A program made the translations under genes and the position numbers. Source: Helicostylum pulchrum (lineage: Eukaryota > Mucoromycota > Mucoromycetes > Mucorales > Mucoraceae). From it: a stretch of 64,000 nt of DNA. Of the stretch, positions 23,198 through 35,482 are shown piece after piece; position 1 is the first letter of the stretch, and every line of letters starts with the position of its first letter. The stretch spans positions 106,452 to 170,451 of the forward strand of contig JAIXMO010000056.1 in the NCBI GenBank assembly GCA_025677825.1, in the 5' to 3' direction. The notes below the pieces were generated by a model, which saw only the letters and a program-made list of their open reading frames with translations, did not search any database and was not told the DNA's origin.

Positions 23198-23576
23198 TTT
23201 GAGGCTTTTAAAAGAGAAAGTATTTATAAAAAAAAAAAGAGAGAGATAAAAAAGAGAGAAGCTGCTCTATTTGTATATTTCAAGACCGTGGGATAATTCA
23301 ATTGCCTAGTTCACGGCCAACAGGTGTTTACAGTAATATCAACAGTCACTACTATCCTCTTTGTGTCACGCGTATACATTAGAGATGGAAACCAGGAATT
23401 TCAATCAAGATGTGTACTATTTCTAATTTTCACATACATTGACCCAATTTCGTATCACAAGTAACTCTAACGTACGTTACCCTCCCCTGGAACCCCATTT
23501 TAGGCAATATCTGTTTAATTCCTGAACGTAAACAGCTCAAAAAAAGTTGAATAAAATGAATCTTTTCTCATTATTA

Positions 23577-23607
<31 letters not shown>

Positions 23608-24106
23608 ATCTGTGTGTGCGTGTCTATGAACCATAGCAAACCGCTGTAATAGACGTCATAGAGCATGTGTATATACTTCAATCAGTGTACGCCATGGCGC
23701 AAAAAACTCTCCTTGTTTAACTAACTGATAGTAGCGTAAAGAAACTACAATTCTTTCTTTTATTTAAACATCCGAAAATAAGCTTTTAATATATCTTTTA
23801 ACCAAGTATATCCATAATCAAATAACAAAAACAAAAAAAGGTACGCTGTTTCTGACACAAAGTGTCAAAAGGAATAATACAAATTCCGCCTTCGGATCAG
23901 TGCGTCATCGACTAGTCACAGTAAACAGTCCTTCATTTTTGTGCCTAGCAAAAATTCTGGTCTTTCAATCCCGAAAATTAAATAACAAGGCGTAACAAGG
24001 CCTTCAAGTGACATAAAAAAGAAAGTTTCCACTAAAAAGACTTGAAAAAATATTAGTATATTTTTTTTTTTTTTTTTTTTTTACCCGTAAAAAAAATTAC
24101 AGTACT
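23198..24106. promoter_or_regulatory. Divergent intergenic region between AACS and the PPR gene
   Basis: This 0.9-kb stretch must hold the promoters of both flanking genes, which are read away from each other. It contains a (TG)n microsatellite at 23581-23607 and a pure T-run at about 24061-24082, just before the PPR start. No specific factor sites can be named. Confidence 0.5.
23581..23607. repeat. (TG)n microsatellite
   Basis: A pure TG dinucleotide run of about 13 units in the divergent AACS/PPR intergenic region, followed by imperfect TGTGTGCGTGT. Possibly polymorphic between strains. Confidence 0.95.
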
Positions 24107-26083
24107 ATGCGTAAGTCTACGACTCATTTAAACCATGCGTCTAGATTTCTAAGTACAACTGTAGATAGTGGGTCAGTGATACCAACGACATGTAGACGAA
24201 ATTCATATTTAAGGGCCTTGGTTCATACTTTCCCACTAGACTCACCAAAACACATACCCCATCATAGACGATCGACATTAATTAGAAGCATGTCCACCTC
24301 GGTGGCAACTATAGAAAACTTGAGTCTCCCCGCGACGCAAGTGACAGGTGTAAAGAAAATGACAACCCCAACAAATTCAACAAGGTTACAGGGCTCACTC
24401 AACTTATTTAATTTATCAGAGACAGTCGTTTTAGCCGATCTAGATCATGCCATTCAAACTCGAAATGCAGATAAAGCTTGGTCCTTATTTGCCACACTAG
24501 CTTCGAAACAAGAGGTCCCCTTTACAATGTGTTGTTCTTTATATGCACTATTAAATTTTTGTAAGCGATTAGCAGGTGGAGCCAAACAAGCAACTAAACT
24601 TCGTCAACGTCAACTTGATCAATTACTGGATTATGTAGAAAAAAAGAATTCGACCTCGTTATTTTTATCGTCAATACAAGAAATACCTATTTCAAGCCAT
24701 AAACAACTTTTACGAGCAATTCGAGTACATGATCAAAAAGAAGCATGGCACTTGTTTTACAGTCGAATTCATAAGACACCCGGCACCACAATAGAAAAAT
24801 TACCTAGAACTACTTGCATCAAATTAATGTTATTTATAATGAAGGATAAAAATTTAGACAGAAATCAACTCAAGTCACGATTACAATTGATTGCTTTACA
24901 TGGAGCAGGGACCAGTGAATATGATAGTCGGTATATGTCTGCAGCCGATGTTTTACGTATTGCAAATATTTGTCACGGGTATGAAAAGAGTAAACAAACA
25001 GCACACGATTTAATTGATGAATTTGTAATGGGTATTATGAAAAAGAAACAGTCGATTCGAGCAGATGCACTAGATGAATTAATATGGAGGATACTTGGAA
25101 ATCAGGATATATCAAAAGCGCGTCATGTGTTAGATACAATACAAACCAAGTATGCGAAAAAGATAGACGTAAATGAAATGGTATTTGTGAATTTGATGAA
25201 TGCGTACAGGCGGAGAAAGAACTACCACGAGTCCTTAAAGTTATTTGAACAATTACTAGTAGAAAGACGACCCACAACTATATCATTTAATGCAATTTTA
25301 CAAATATTTGCAGCTCAAGGATCAGCGGATAGAGCCAGTTACATATTTGAATCAATGAATCAGTTGGGAGTGAAACCAGATACAGCTACATACACAGAAC
25401 TTATTCGTGCTAATACAAATAATCTTAAAACATGCATTCATTATTATGAACTCATGATTCAAAATGATATTCAACCCAATGTTTATACTTATAGTGCTCT
25501 TATTGAAGCATCATCAAGAAAAAACGATATCAAATCTGTACTTGGATGGTTTCAAACCATGTTAAACTTAAACGTGCAACCTAATCAAGTAGTTATATCC
25601 TGTATATTAAAATCTCTTTCAAAACAACATGCAGAGTACCCCAATATGCCCGAAGCTGTAATTCAAATTGCTCACCAAGCTGCAATGGCTGGTATCAAGA
25701 CTGATGCGGCACTTTATACCATCCTGTTGAAAATGCAGGCCGAATCTATTGGAATCGAGGGTGCGCTCAAAATTCATCGGGATATGTTGGCTCAATCTGT
25801 CGAACCCAATGCTTATACATATACTATTTTAATTGATGCTTGTGGAAAAAATAGAATGCCTGAAACTGCTGAAAAAATATTCGAATTAATGAAAAAGAGT
25901 ATCCGTCATCAACCTAATACTGTCACTTATACCGTATTAATGGACGCTTGGACTATAGTTAATAGAAGAGAAAAGGTCGAAGCTCTAATTATAGATTTTC
26001 TAAAAGAGTGTAAATCTGATAATTCTGGTAGATTATGGCTTGATAACAGAATTCGTGAAAGACTGAAATCAAGATGTTGTTAA
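24107..26083 (+). CDS. Pentatricopeptide repeat (PPR) protein, probably mitochondrial
   Basis: A single uninterrupted frame of 658 residues starts at ATG 24107. The first about 65 residues are basic and Ser/Thr-rich with almost no acidic residues (M-R-K-S-T-T-H-L-N-H-A-S-R-F-L), typical of a mitochondrial presequence. From about residue 350 to the end there are degenerate 35-residue PPR units: F-V-N-L-M-N-A-Y-R-R-R-K-N-Y, T-I-S-F-N-A-I-L-Q-I-F-A, G-V-K-P-D-T-A-T-Y-T-E-L-I, D-I-Q-P-N-V-Y-T-Y-S-A-L-I, S-V-E-P-N-A-Y-T-Y-T-I-L-I-D-A and Q-P-N-T-V-T-Y-T-V-L-M-D-A. PPR proteins bind organellar RNA in processing, stability or translation; the target RNA is unknown. Its 3' end faces that of the aldo/keto reductase gene only about 90 bp away. 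The lack of introns is notable, since almost all neighbours have several. Confidence 0.92.
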   Translation: MRKSTTHLNHASRFLSTTVDSGSVIPTTCRRNSYLRALVHTFPLDSPKHIPHHRRSTLIRSMSTSVATIENLSLPATQVTGVKKMTTPTNSTRLQGSLNLFNLSETVVLADLDHAIQTRNADKAWSLFATLASKQEVPFTMCCSLYALLNFCKRLAGGAKQATKLRQRQLDQLLDYVEKKNSTSLFLSSIQEIPISSHKQLLRAIRVHDQKEAWHLFYSRIHKTPGTTIEKLPRTTCIKLMLFIMKDKNLDRNQLKSRLQLIALHGAGTSEYDSRYMSAADVLRIANICHGYEKSKQTAHDLIDEFVMGIMKKKQSIRADALDELIWRILGNQDISKARHVLDTIQTKYAKKIDVNEMVFVNLMNAYRRRKNYHESLKLFEQLLVERRPTTISFNAILQIFAAQGSADRASYIFESMNQLGVKPDTATYTELIRANTNNLKTCIHYYELMIQNDIQPNVYTYSALIEASSRKNDIKSVLGWFQTMLNLNVQPNQVVISCILKSLSKQHAEYPNMPEAVIQIAHQAAMAGIKTDAALYTILLKMQAESIGIEGALKIHRDMLAQSVEPNAYTYTILIDACGKNRMPETAEKIFELMKKSIRHQPNTVTYTVLMDAWTIVNRREKVEALIIDFLKECKSDNSGRLWLDNRIRERLKSRCC

Positions 26084-26172
26084 AACAAAACGAACAAAAA
26101 AAAAGAAGCTTTTCTTAATCCCTTTTGTAATATAATAAAAAAATAATAGACTTTTTTTTTTTGCTAATTTAT

Positions 26173-27705
26173 TTATAATTTCGACTTGTTAACTAAACCA
26201 TAAATGTCTACCCCCCAAATCGATGATGGATCAAGTAAGCGTTGTGGTTCCTTTGTTCTCGTCATGGTTTGAAGAGCATTAAAATCTTGTTCAGTCAAGT
26301 CAATTACTTGAAAGTTTGAAATAATTCGAGAAGGTGTTACAGATTTAGGAATAACAGAACAACCACGACGAATACCCCAAGATAAAAGTACTTGAGCAGG
26401 AGTAGCATTATTACGCTTGGCAATATCAAGCTAAATGTAAAAATATTAATAAACGTGGTTTAACTACTACAAAAAATAATAATACTATACTTACCACAAG
26501 TGGTTCTTCCATTACAGGGGAACCAGTACTACCTAAAGGAGAATATGCCATGACTATAAAGGAGTATTAATGATAACATTACAAATATAGTTATATATAT
26601 ATCTTACCATGAACATCATTCTTTTGACAAAAATCTACTAAATCGGGTTGAGAAAAATAGGGATGTAATTCAACCTATTATAATAAAATAAACTGTCAGA
26701 ATTTAATTAAACAAAGACACATAATTACTTAATAATAATTTACCTGATTGACAGCAGGTGGAAGTTTACAATTTTTCAACAGACGATCTAATTTTTCAGT
26801 ATTAAAGTTACTGACACCAATGGCACGGGCTTTACCTAATTCGACTAATTTCTCCATAGCCTAGTGATATTGTGTGTAACGATGAGTGTGTGTTTGATCT
26901 TATAAAAGGCAATCAAGATTTGTCAGTGTGAATACTTACAGAATATGTATGAATATAATCCAGGGTAGGGTCCAAAATAATATTACTATTTTCATCTTTA
27001 GGGAAATTAGACTTGGATGCTTTGAAAGCAACTGGCCTGTGATGATTATGATTATTATTATTACTGTTTAGTTTCAAGATCGTTAGGTTATTTTATGTTA
27101 TAATGTACCAGTGCATAAGGTATAAATCAACGTAGTCTAATTGAAGATTTTCGAGAGAAGCGTTCATAGCGCTTTCAACAAGGTCAGGTCGATGACTAGT
27201 ATTCCAACTATATATATTTATACATAAGGAGTTAATAACAAATAGGGATAAATATGTTTACAAATATAAACTCACAGCTTTGTAGTTATGAATAATTCCT
27301 CTCGAGGTACACCACAGTTTTTAATCGCCAGTCCAACCTCCTTTTCATTTCGGTCTATGTATATTTATTATATTTACCATTCTCGAAAGAAATACACGAG
27401 ATTTATTAATATATTTATACTTACAAACATATGCTGTATCAATGTGTCTATACCTATTTATTGGGTTTATTATTATTAAGAAGAAGAAAACAATGAGGCA
27501 TAAATAAAAAAAATTACCCTGCTTTGATTGCAATTAATACGGCATCATAGACTTCATTTGGCTTTGATTGCCAACTACCGAGCCCTACAGCAGGCATAAT
27601 GACCCCATTATTGCTAAGATATACGATCAGATTAAATTAAAGGATTGACATGGCAAAATTTAAATATAAATATAATTACAGTTTAAATGTAGTACTAAAA
27701 GACAT
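26173..27705 (-). CDS. Aldo/keto reductase (AKR superfamily)
   Basis: Ten small exons on the minus strand: 27705-27680, 27613-27518, 27453-27425, 27354-27276, 27207-27109, 27036-26940, 26860-26744, 26674-26608, 26553-26495 and 26430-26173. They add up to 308 residues, the usual AKR length. The spliced protein shows the whole catalytic tetrad: Asp and Tyr in R-H-I-D-T-A-Y-V-Y, Lys in L-F-I-T-T-K-L-W, His in Y-L-M-H-W-P. Further AKR signatures are [28 protein letters not shown] and [10 protein letters not shown], the last giving NADPH specificity. It should reduce aldehydes or ketones with NADPH in the cytosol; relatives include glycerol dehydrogenase and D-galacturonate/aldose reductases. The exact substrate is unknown. 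No exon except the last exceeds 117 nt, so nothing of it shows as a long ORF. Confidence 0.93.
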
Positions 27706-28172
27706 GTTAACGAGAGATAAAAAAAGAAGTAAAAGTGAGATGTAGTAGAACGAGGTTGGGTTTTATTTTAAGCGTGATACGAAGCAAATTGCCAGCAAGC
27801 AGTAATTAAACTAGTCACGAAGTGCAAAACACCACCTTATTATTTATTTATTATTATTTTTTCGTCATCTTTTTCCCTCTTATCCCTTCCTTCCCTTTTT
27901 TTGCTCTTTGTCTTTTTCTCTTTTTTTTCTTCTTTTTTTTTTATAGTAAAAGGAAAAAGAAAAAACGAAAGAAAAAGAAGAAGAAGAAAAAAAATACCTA
28001 TATAAGTTATACATGTCTCAATTGAGTTTAACAATTGTACAGTAAACCTTGAAAAAATATTTTGCTTCTTTTATTATTTGAAACAACAACAAAAAAAAAA
28101 AAGTAGCAACAAACTATAGAAACAACATTATATACATACATTCCTTAATTTATACACAATAATAATAAATAA
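27706..28172. promoter_or_regulatory. Divergent intergenic region between the AKR and NUM1-like genes
   Basis: Promoter DNA for both neighbours, read outward in opposite directions. It has a strongly strand-asymmetric block: T/C-rich at about 27840-27945 followed by A/G-rich at 27946-27993, which together could fold into a hairpin. The open frames seen there are low-complexity artefacts. Confidence 0.5.
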
Positions 28173-31100
28173 ATGAGTTCACCTCCCCCAAAACACTCCT
28201 TATCGTCACCTACATCAGGTAATACCCCTCATCCTGTCTTACCAACACCTTCATCTTCTACATCGGTATCAATTCGTCAGAATAATAAATCTTCTCAGCT
28301 GAGACAGGAGCTAGAGCAACAACTAGTAGAAAAGCAAAAGCAACTGCAGGAATCAAGTAGCGGAATTGGAAAAAATGTATTAGCAAGGCAAGTTAGTCAA
28401 CTTCAAGATCGAATTAAAGAGATAGATTCTAGTTCAAGAGATGAAGTACCACCTATTTCTGTGGATAGGTTAAGGTCTATTGATAGAGACCCAGCTTATA
28501 GATCGTTTCCATTATCACCCGCTATGTCTTCGATACGTAATAAAGAGAAGGTAAACTCCCTTTTTGTATTTTATGGTTTATTATCTTATTAAACTCCTTT
28601 TTTTTATATATATTGTTATTATTATTATCGTTATATAGTTATTGAATACACGTTCAACTACGGGTTTAGATCCTTTACCTAGTCCTTCAGCTTCTACACT
28701 TTTACCTCCAACACATGGTCATGAATCTACATCCTTATTACCTTTACCTCCACCACCTACTGGTTCAACTCCAACTAAGCGCCGTTCAAAGATACCGAAT
28801 ACTGACCGTAGGAACACCGATATCGAATTTGCTACAGAAATTGGTCAGGGGTTATTACTAGAGGTTAGAAAGATGCAGGCTTTATTACAAGAGAAGGAGG
28901 AAAAGTTAAGAACTCTTGAAAATCAAAAGGCTGATTTAGAAAGAGCTGCTGAAGCTATGGCAAAACAAATGCGCCAAAGAGAAGAAAACGAAGGTTTGTT
29001 TTTTATTTTACACAAAAGGAAAAAACAAAAACTAAAAACTTTTTTTCAATATAGAAAAATTAAAAGAAGAAACTTGGAACCTTGAATTAGCGAAACAGGA
29101 ATTAACTATTAGTGTAACTGAACTTCAGCAAAATCTTAGTAAAGCTAATGTAGAACAAAATAAATTAGCCAAGCAAGTCAATACACTAAGGACCGAAATT
29201 GAGCAACTACGTGATAAAGAAGAAAAGTTAACACATAACATTGATAACATGAAGCAACGCCATGAACAAGACATGTCTTCTATTCGTCGCCACGCTGCTG
29301 CAATCCAACGTGAAAAGACAGATCAGTCCAAGCAAATCGAAGCTTTAACTTCAGAATTAGCTATTGCCAAAGCTCAATCTCGTATTCACAAACACGTTGC
29401 ATCTGAACCCGAACCAACTACACACTCTAGCGAAACTACAGATGATCAAACCACAAGTGTACTTGCTATTAAAAACGATACCTCTCCTTCTTCTTCACCA
29501 CCTTCTTCACCAAAGCAAACACCGACTCGTAACCAAGCTATGGAAGTTGAAACCTTAAAGACTTCTTTAGCTCATGCACATCGTATGGTTTCAAACTTAC
29601 GATCCAATCTTCATAAAGAGAAAACTGAAAAATTCGAATTTAAGAAACTTTTAGCCGAATCCCAAGAAACGATTGAACAATTACAAAATGACCCTCGTAT
29701 GTGGGTCGATGCTGGTCCCACACGTGGTAACTCTACTTCAAATGTACTTTCAAGAGAAGATGGATCACCTAATCGACGATCACACAAGGCATCAACTTCA
29801 TCTACAACGCGTCGACGTGTTAAAAAGAACAGTACAGCTGGTCGTAGTAAATTAAAGCCTCCCCATCTTGGTCCTATAGGTGATAGCTCTGTTTACTCAT
29901 ATGCTTCCATGTCTGAGGACAGTGAAGATGTTGATAGCTTTGAAGAAAGTGATACAGGTTTTGAAAATGTAAGTAGTAAAAAAAAACATACGTTTACTCC
30001 ATTGTCTTCAGAGTTATCTCAAAGTCAATCGCAGGATCATAAACCCATCATGGTCGATGCTCAAGTTAATACGGAACCCTTGGATGATTTCATGTTACCT
30101 ACATCTGTTTTGAAAGATTCTCAGGCTGAGTCACCTCAAGTCACTGGGTCTCTTGGAGATGAATTAGGTAGGGCCATGTCACAAAAATCTCCCGAAGGGG
30201 ACGAAATGTCCTTAAAACACATGGCCGGCGGTTTAATTGCCGGTGCTGGTGCTGCTCTCGGTATCGAAGCATTAACAAAGAAAGCTGGTGTCGAAATCTC
30301 TACTCAAACAGAGTCTCAACTTGAAGTCAATGATATTTCCATTCAAACCGAGCCACTTTCATTAGAAGAAGAAGTCACTGCTACTATTTCAGTTGCTCCT
30401 ACCGTCATTGAATTAGATATGGTATCACAAACTTCTATGAATGTCGAACCTGAGGACCCTTCAATTGCTCTTGCTGCTACTGCTGCTGCCGTCGCCGCTG
30501 CCATTGCCGCTTCTCGTTCTGAAGCTTTAGAAGCTGCTGTCGACTGTTCAACTCAATTTGATTCAGAAATCGCTCTTGCTGATACCGCGGCACTTATTGC
30601 CGAATCACGCGCCAAGGCGCTCGAAGCTGCCGTCGATGGATCTACTCAATTTGATTCAGAAATTGCTCTTGCCGATACTGAGGCTATGATCGCTGCTTCT
30701 CGTGCAAAGGCTTTAGAAGCCGCTGTTGATGGATCTACTCAATTCGATTCAGAAATTTTGCTTGCTGAAACTGAGGCTATGATCGCTGCTTCTCGCGCAA
30801 AGGCTATTGCATCTGCTGTAGAAACATCTACACAATGTGATGAGCCAGTCGAAGATCCTTCCATTGCTCTTGCCGCTGCTGCTGCTACTGCTGCTGCCGT
30901 TGCTGCTGGTATTGCAGAGTACCGTTCCAAGGCTTTAGAGTCTTCTGTAGACTGTGCTATTCAATCCGAACCTGAGGATCCCTCTATTGCTCTTGCCGCC
31001 ACTGCTGCTGCTATTTCTGCTGCTCGTGCTAAAGCCTTAGATTCCGCTATTGACTGTTCCACTCAATGCGATGAGCCTGTCGAAGACCATTCTATTGCTC

Positions 31101-34100
31101 TTGCCGCTGCTGCTGCTACTGCTGCTGCCGTTGCTGCTGGTATTGCAGAGTACCGTTCCAAGGCTTTAGAGTCTTCTGTAGAAACATCTACTCAATGTGA
31201 TGAGATTGTTGAAGACCCCTCTGTTGCTCTCGCTAATATTGAATCTGCTGCTGCCGCAACCGCTGCTGCTGTTGCTGCTGGTATTACAGAGTCTCGTTCC
31301 AAAGCATTAGAAGCTGCTGTTGATACTTTCACTCAATCTGAAGAGTTTGAAGAAGATCCATCTATTGCTGAAGCTATTGCTGCTGCTACCGCCGCTGCCA
31401 CTACCGCTGCTATTGCTGCTGGTATTGCTAACTCTCGTTCTAAATCATTGGAATCTGCGATCAGTACATCCACTCAATCTGAAGAGCCTGAGGAAGACCC
31501 ATCTGTTGCTATTGCTGCTGCCGAGGCTGCATCCGCTGCTACAGCTGCCGCTGTTGCCGCCGGTATTGCTGAATACCGTTCCAAGGCATTAGACTCTGCA
31601 GTCAACACATCAACACAATCTGAAGAAACCGTTGAGGATCCATCTATTGCACTTGCTGCTGCTGAATCCGCTGCCATCGCTACTGCTGCCGCCGTTGCTG
31701 CTGGTATTGCTGAATCTCGCTCTAAAGCATTAGAATCTGCTATTGATACATCAACCCAATCGGAAGTCGAAGATGCTTCTATTGCTGAGGCCAAGGTTAC
31801 TGCAGCTGCAGCTGCATTACGTGCTGCTTCATTAGAGCAAGCTATTAATACATCTACGCAATGTGATCCTGAAGACCCTTCGATTGCTGCTAACGCCATT
31901 GCTTCTGCTATCGCCGCCTCTCGTACTTCTTCTTTAGAAGCCGCTATTGATACATGTACTCAGTCTGATGAAATTAAAGAAGATCCTTCTGTTGCTATCG
32001 CCGCTGCTGCCGCCGGTGTCGTTGCTACCGCAGCTGCTATCGCTGCATCTCGTTTAGCTTCTATTGAAGCTGCTATCGACCAAGAAACACAAATTGAATT
32101 TTTTGAAGGTGTAGATTCCGGTGTACAAAGTATTCCTGTTGATGCAGTAGATGCATTTATTCAATCAGAAGGTGTTGAAACAAAGGATTCTGATGCTCAA
32201 TATGAATGTGCAACCCTTGGTAAATATTTTATTAATAGATTTGTTTTTTTTAAAAAAAAAGTTATATTAATTAACTGTTTTTTATTAGTGGATCATGAGA
32301 CACAATACGATATTTCAGGTGTTGATAATAGCACACAATCCAACGTAGCTGAAACTTCCGAATGTGGTGTACAAAGTGATAAGCCTTCTACTTTAGATGC
32401 ATTTGCTCAGCATCAAGTTGAATCAAATGATATTGGTGTCCAGTGTGAAGAAACTGCTCAAGGTTCTACTATTATTCCTATTCCTATTCCTTTGCCACCT
32501 GTTTCATCTCGTACATTTTCTGAAAGTGAAGATGAGTTCTTTGATGCCAACTCAAAACCATCCAGCCGACGTACTATTGATAGTACTGTGTTCAATAATT
32601 CCAAACCTGCATCTCGTTCCAAGGAAATTAAAATAATGCCTGGTTCTTTTGAATCTGAATTTAATGGGTCCGATATAAAGAATGATTCTGAACAAGAAGG
32701 TGCTTCTAATAATAGAGCAATGATGGCCATTGGTGCCGCTACTGCTGCGATTGTTGCAAACAATGCACTCACTAAAGATAACAAACACGCATCTCCTGTT
32801 GATCACGATTTTAATACTTTGAACGGACCCATTTCTTCTGAGACTAAGCGTGATGGTGAATTTACTGACAAGTCTATCGCTTTATCTGGACAAGATAACA
32901 ATGATGGCATTGCTTCTGTTAATGGTAAAGACGATATTCAAGAATCTAATAATGCTGCTCCTAGTACAGATGATATTCAAGAGCTTGGTAACGTTGCTCC
33001 TAAAGAAAAGATGTTTAGTAAGTCAGAGACCGATTCCCTTATTGCTACCGCTGTTGCTTTGGCACTTTCAAATGCCTTCAAGAACAAGAAGGATAATGTT
33101 AACAGCGATTTATTGGAAGATAGCAAACGTCACACTTGTGATATGAGTCTCCACAATAACAATGTCGATTCTGAATCTGGCATGAGAGATATTGATGATC
33201 AACACAATAACGATGGAGATTACGGTAATGTATTAGTTCACTATCCAAGAGAAGAAGATACCATTACATCTTTACCCTACGATGAAAATACTCAACGTCG
33301 TCGTGACCGTTCAGTGTTACCCATTATTGATACAAGTCGACTTGATACAAGCTCACTCGATACTCGTCCACTTGAGTCATTTGAGGACTTGGAACCTTTG
33401 CAAAAGGAAGTCAAGCAAGAACGACCTGAATTAACTATTGGACCTTCATTAGTGTTTGCTCAAGAACCTGAGGAACCCGAGGAGCGCGACATTACTGCTG
33501 CTGATATTCCCCAACGTCCTTCTAATCCTCCTCCCAGAGAATTATTAAACAAGGCCAGTCGTTCTTCAACATTCACTGAAGCCCGATCCATGTCACCTGC
33601 CTCTGTTCGTAGTAAAGGAAAGCAACCTATGGAATATTCTGATTTAGAGAGTCTTTCTCCTCGTAGTCATGATGATCTTCAACGTTCTGCTGTACTCCAA
33701 CAACAACAACAAAGCAATATTGGATCAAAGAGAGGTTCCATAAGTGGTACTAGTGTTTCTACTAATAATACAAATGAGCAACTTCGTTCCATCAACTCTT
33801 CTCAGTATGATGCCGTCACTCGTAGCACTGGAAACAGTGATCCTACTGTAATTAATTTGATCACACAAACCATGATTGGTGATTGGCTTTACAAGTATAC
33901 AAGAAAAGCTGTTGGCAATGGTTTATCTGAAAGAAGACATAAAAGGTATTTCTGGATTCATCCTTATACTCGTACATTGTACTGGTCTACAGTTGCTCCT
34001 GGTGTTAACGGTAATGAAACCAAGGCAAAGAGTGGTAAGTTGATAAAGTTTAATTTTATGTAAAAAAAAAATGACACTTAATATTTTATTTCATTTTAGC

Positions 34101-34663
34101 ATTGATTGAAAATATTACATCTGTACCTGATTATTCCAATGCTACAGACGGTACACCCAATCAAAGTCTTTTAATACAAACAAGTCATCGTCAAATCAAA
34201 TTGACTGCACCTACTATGGAAAAGCATGAACTTTGGTTAGAGGTAAGGATATTATAGTGTATTATACATATACGAACAAATAGACTTATTTTTTTATTTT
34301 TTTTACTTGCAGGCTATTACACATTTACTTGCTAGAGACGGATCAGGTAGAGGATTGGCATTATTAAATGATACTAAGAAATCCGAAAACCCCAACAATC
34401 GATCTGTATCTAGCGGAAGTGGATCTTTATTAAATAGACCCAGTTTCCGTCGCCTTCATGATATATTCCAACACCCATCCTCAGCACCATCCATGGTTAA
34501 CTCTGACGATCATACCGATTTAGATTACGATGATGATGAAGCACTAGAAGATGTACGTATGTGCTGTAACGGTAAGCATCACGTATCTAAACTAGAAAAA
34601 GATCATAATCATCGACATCAATACCGCAAACGCAAAAGCCGTGCTACTATCACCACGGCCTAA
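28173..34663 (+). CDS. NUM1/ApsA-like cortical anchor protein with C-terminal PH domain
   Basis: Six exons (28173-28550, 28639-28993, 29055-32219, 32289-34034, 34100-34242, 34313-34663) give about 2045 residues. After a Ser/Pro-rich start comes E-I-G-Q-G-L-L-L-E-V-R-K-M-Q-A-L-L-Q-E-K-E and a long coiled coil, as in the membrane-binding coiled coil of fungal Num1/ApsA/Mcp5. The middle (about 30440-32090) holds about 14 alanine-rich repeats of 30-50 residues, each ending in a T-Q dipeptide, such as K-A-L-E-A-A-V-D-G-S-T-Q. The end has a PH domain (I-G-D-W-L-Y-K-Y-T-R-K, R-R-H-K-R-Y-F-W-I-H-P, T-L-Y-W-S, then L-I-Q-T-S-H-R-Q-I-K-L, E-L-W-L-E-A-I). Proteins of this family anchor dynein and mitochondria to the plasma membrane through phosphoinositides and position nuclei. 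The intron at 32220-32288 is 69 nt, divisible by three and free of stops, so its retention would insert 23 residues. Confidence 0.93.
30440..32095 (+). repeat. Tandem Ala-rich repeats inside the NUM1-like gene
   Basis: About 14 imperfect direct repeats of roughly 93-160 bp, all in frame. The core is D-P-S-I-A-L-A-A, an alanine run, I-A-x-[SY]-R-S-K-A-L-E-[SA]-[SA]-[VI] and then x-x-[ST]-T-Q. Some units are nearly identical in DNA (for example around 30840-30960 and 31070-31190), pointing to recent duplication. Copy number probably differs between strains. Confidence 0.9.
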
Positions 34664-35482
34664 CAAAACCAAAAAAAAAAACATGCAAATTTTCATCAAA
34701 AGAAATTCCTTCCTTTTTTACAATTTCTTTCAGTACTAGATTCAATAATACTCCCATAATAATACTCCCAAACCCATTTTTTTTTTTTTTTTTTGTTATT
34801 GTAATAGTTTTTTTACCCATTCCACTCCTTTTATGTAATTACTTTTTTTTTCCAATAAATAATAATAAATCCCACACGTCTTGACCGCGTCTAAAATATA
34901 ATTGATAAAAGAAACCAGATTTTTTTATACAGTGTGTCCATCGTCAAGTTGAAGTTACATAACAGCCTTACTGAGACAGTAATCAAACTGATTAACTGAA
35001 TGTTAAAAAAAATCTCTTAGATGTTCAACGGGTACACCTTCACTAGCTTCAATTATGCCTTAGTAAGTGTTTCTAGATCACCAAGCTTATTAAGCTTTAT
35101 CTTTCCTTTCACAATAGCCCAGAATTGTTAGACTGGATACTCTTAGCATAGTCACCATTTTTATATGTCATTATTCATATATAGAATAGTTACATGTAAA
35201 AAAATAGCAATAGTATCTATGTGTTGCTTTACACCAAGAGTAACAATGTAGTTGATTGAACGATAATAACTATTATTACATGACAAGAGTTTATACCATA
35301 ATATTACCTTGCATGAATAATACATTTTCCATTTCAAGTATATACTTAATCCATTGGTTATCCTTACTAACAATTCATTTTCAAAAAGAAGTTCAAAAAA
35401 ATGGTCAAAAAAGTGGGCAATTTATTTTCAAAAAAATGTACAATTGACGGCGGACAGACTGTACTGATATTATATGATTTTT
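34664..35482. other. Convergent intergenic region, two 3' ends
   Basis: This lies between the stop of the NUM1-like gene and the stop of the complex I gene, so it holds only 3' untranslated regions. A pure T-run is at 34778-34795. AATAATAAAT strings at about 34858-34868 may serve as polyadenylation signals. No gene is seen. Confidence 0.5.

Noticed and set aside
27822..28034. Overlapping open frames of 64-67 codons on both strands before the NUM1-like start
   Set aside because: Both translate the T/C-rich and A/G-rich block into Phe/Leu or Lys runs; low complexity only.
31474..31899. Opposite-strand open frames inside the NUM1-like repeats (also 30739-30930 and 32458-32806)
   Set aside because: They arise because GCN-rich alanine codons read as GCN/NGC alanine-rich codons on the other strand. 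The plus strand has the coiled coil, repeats and PH domain.
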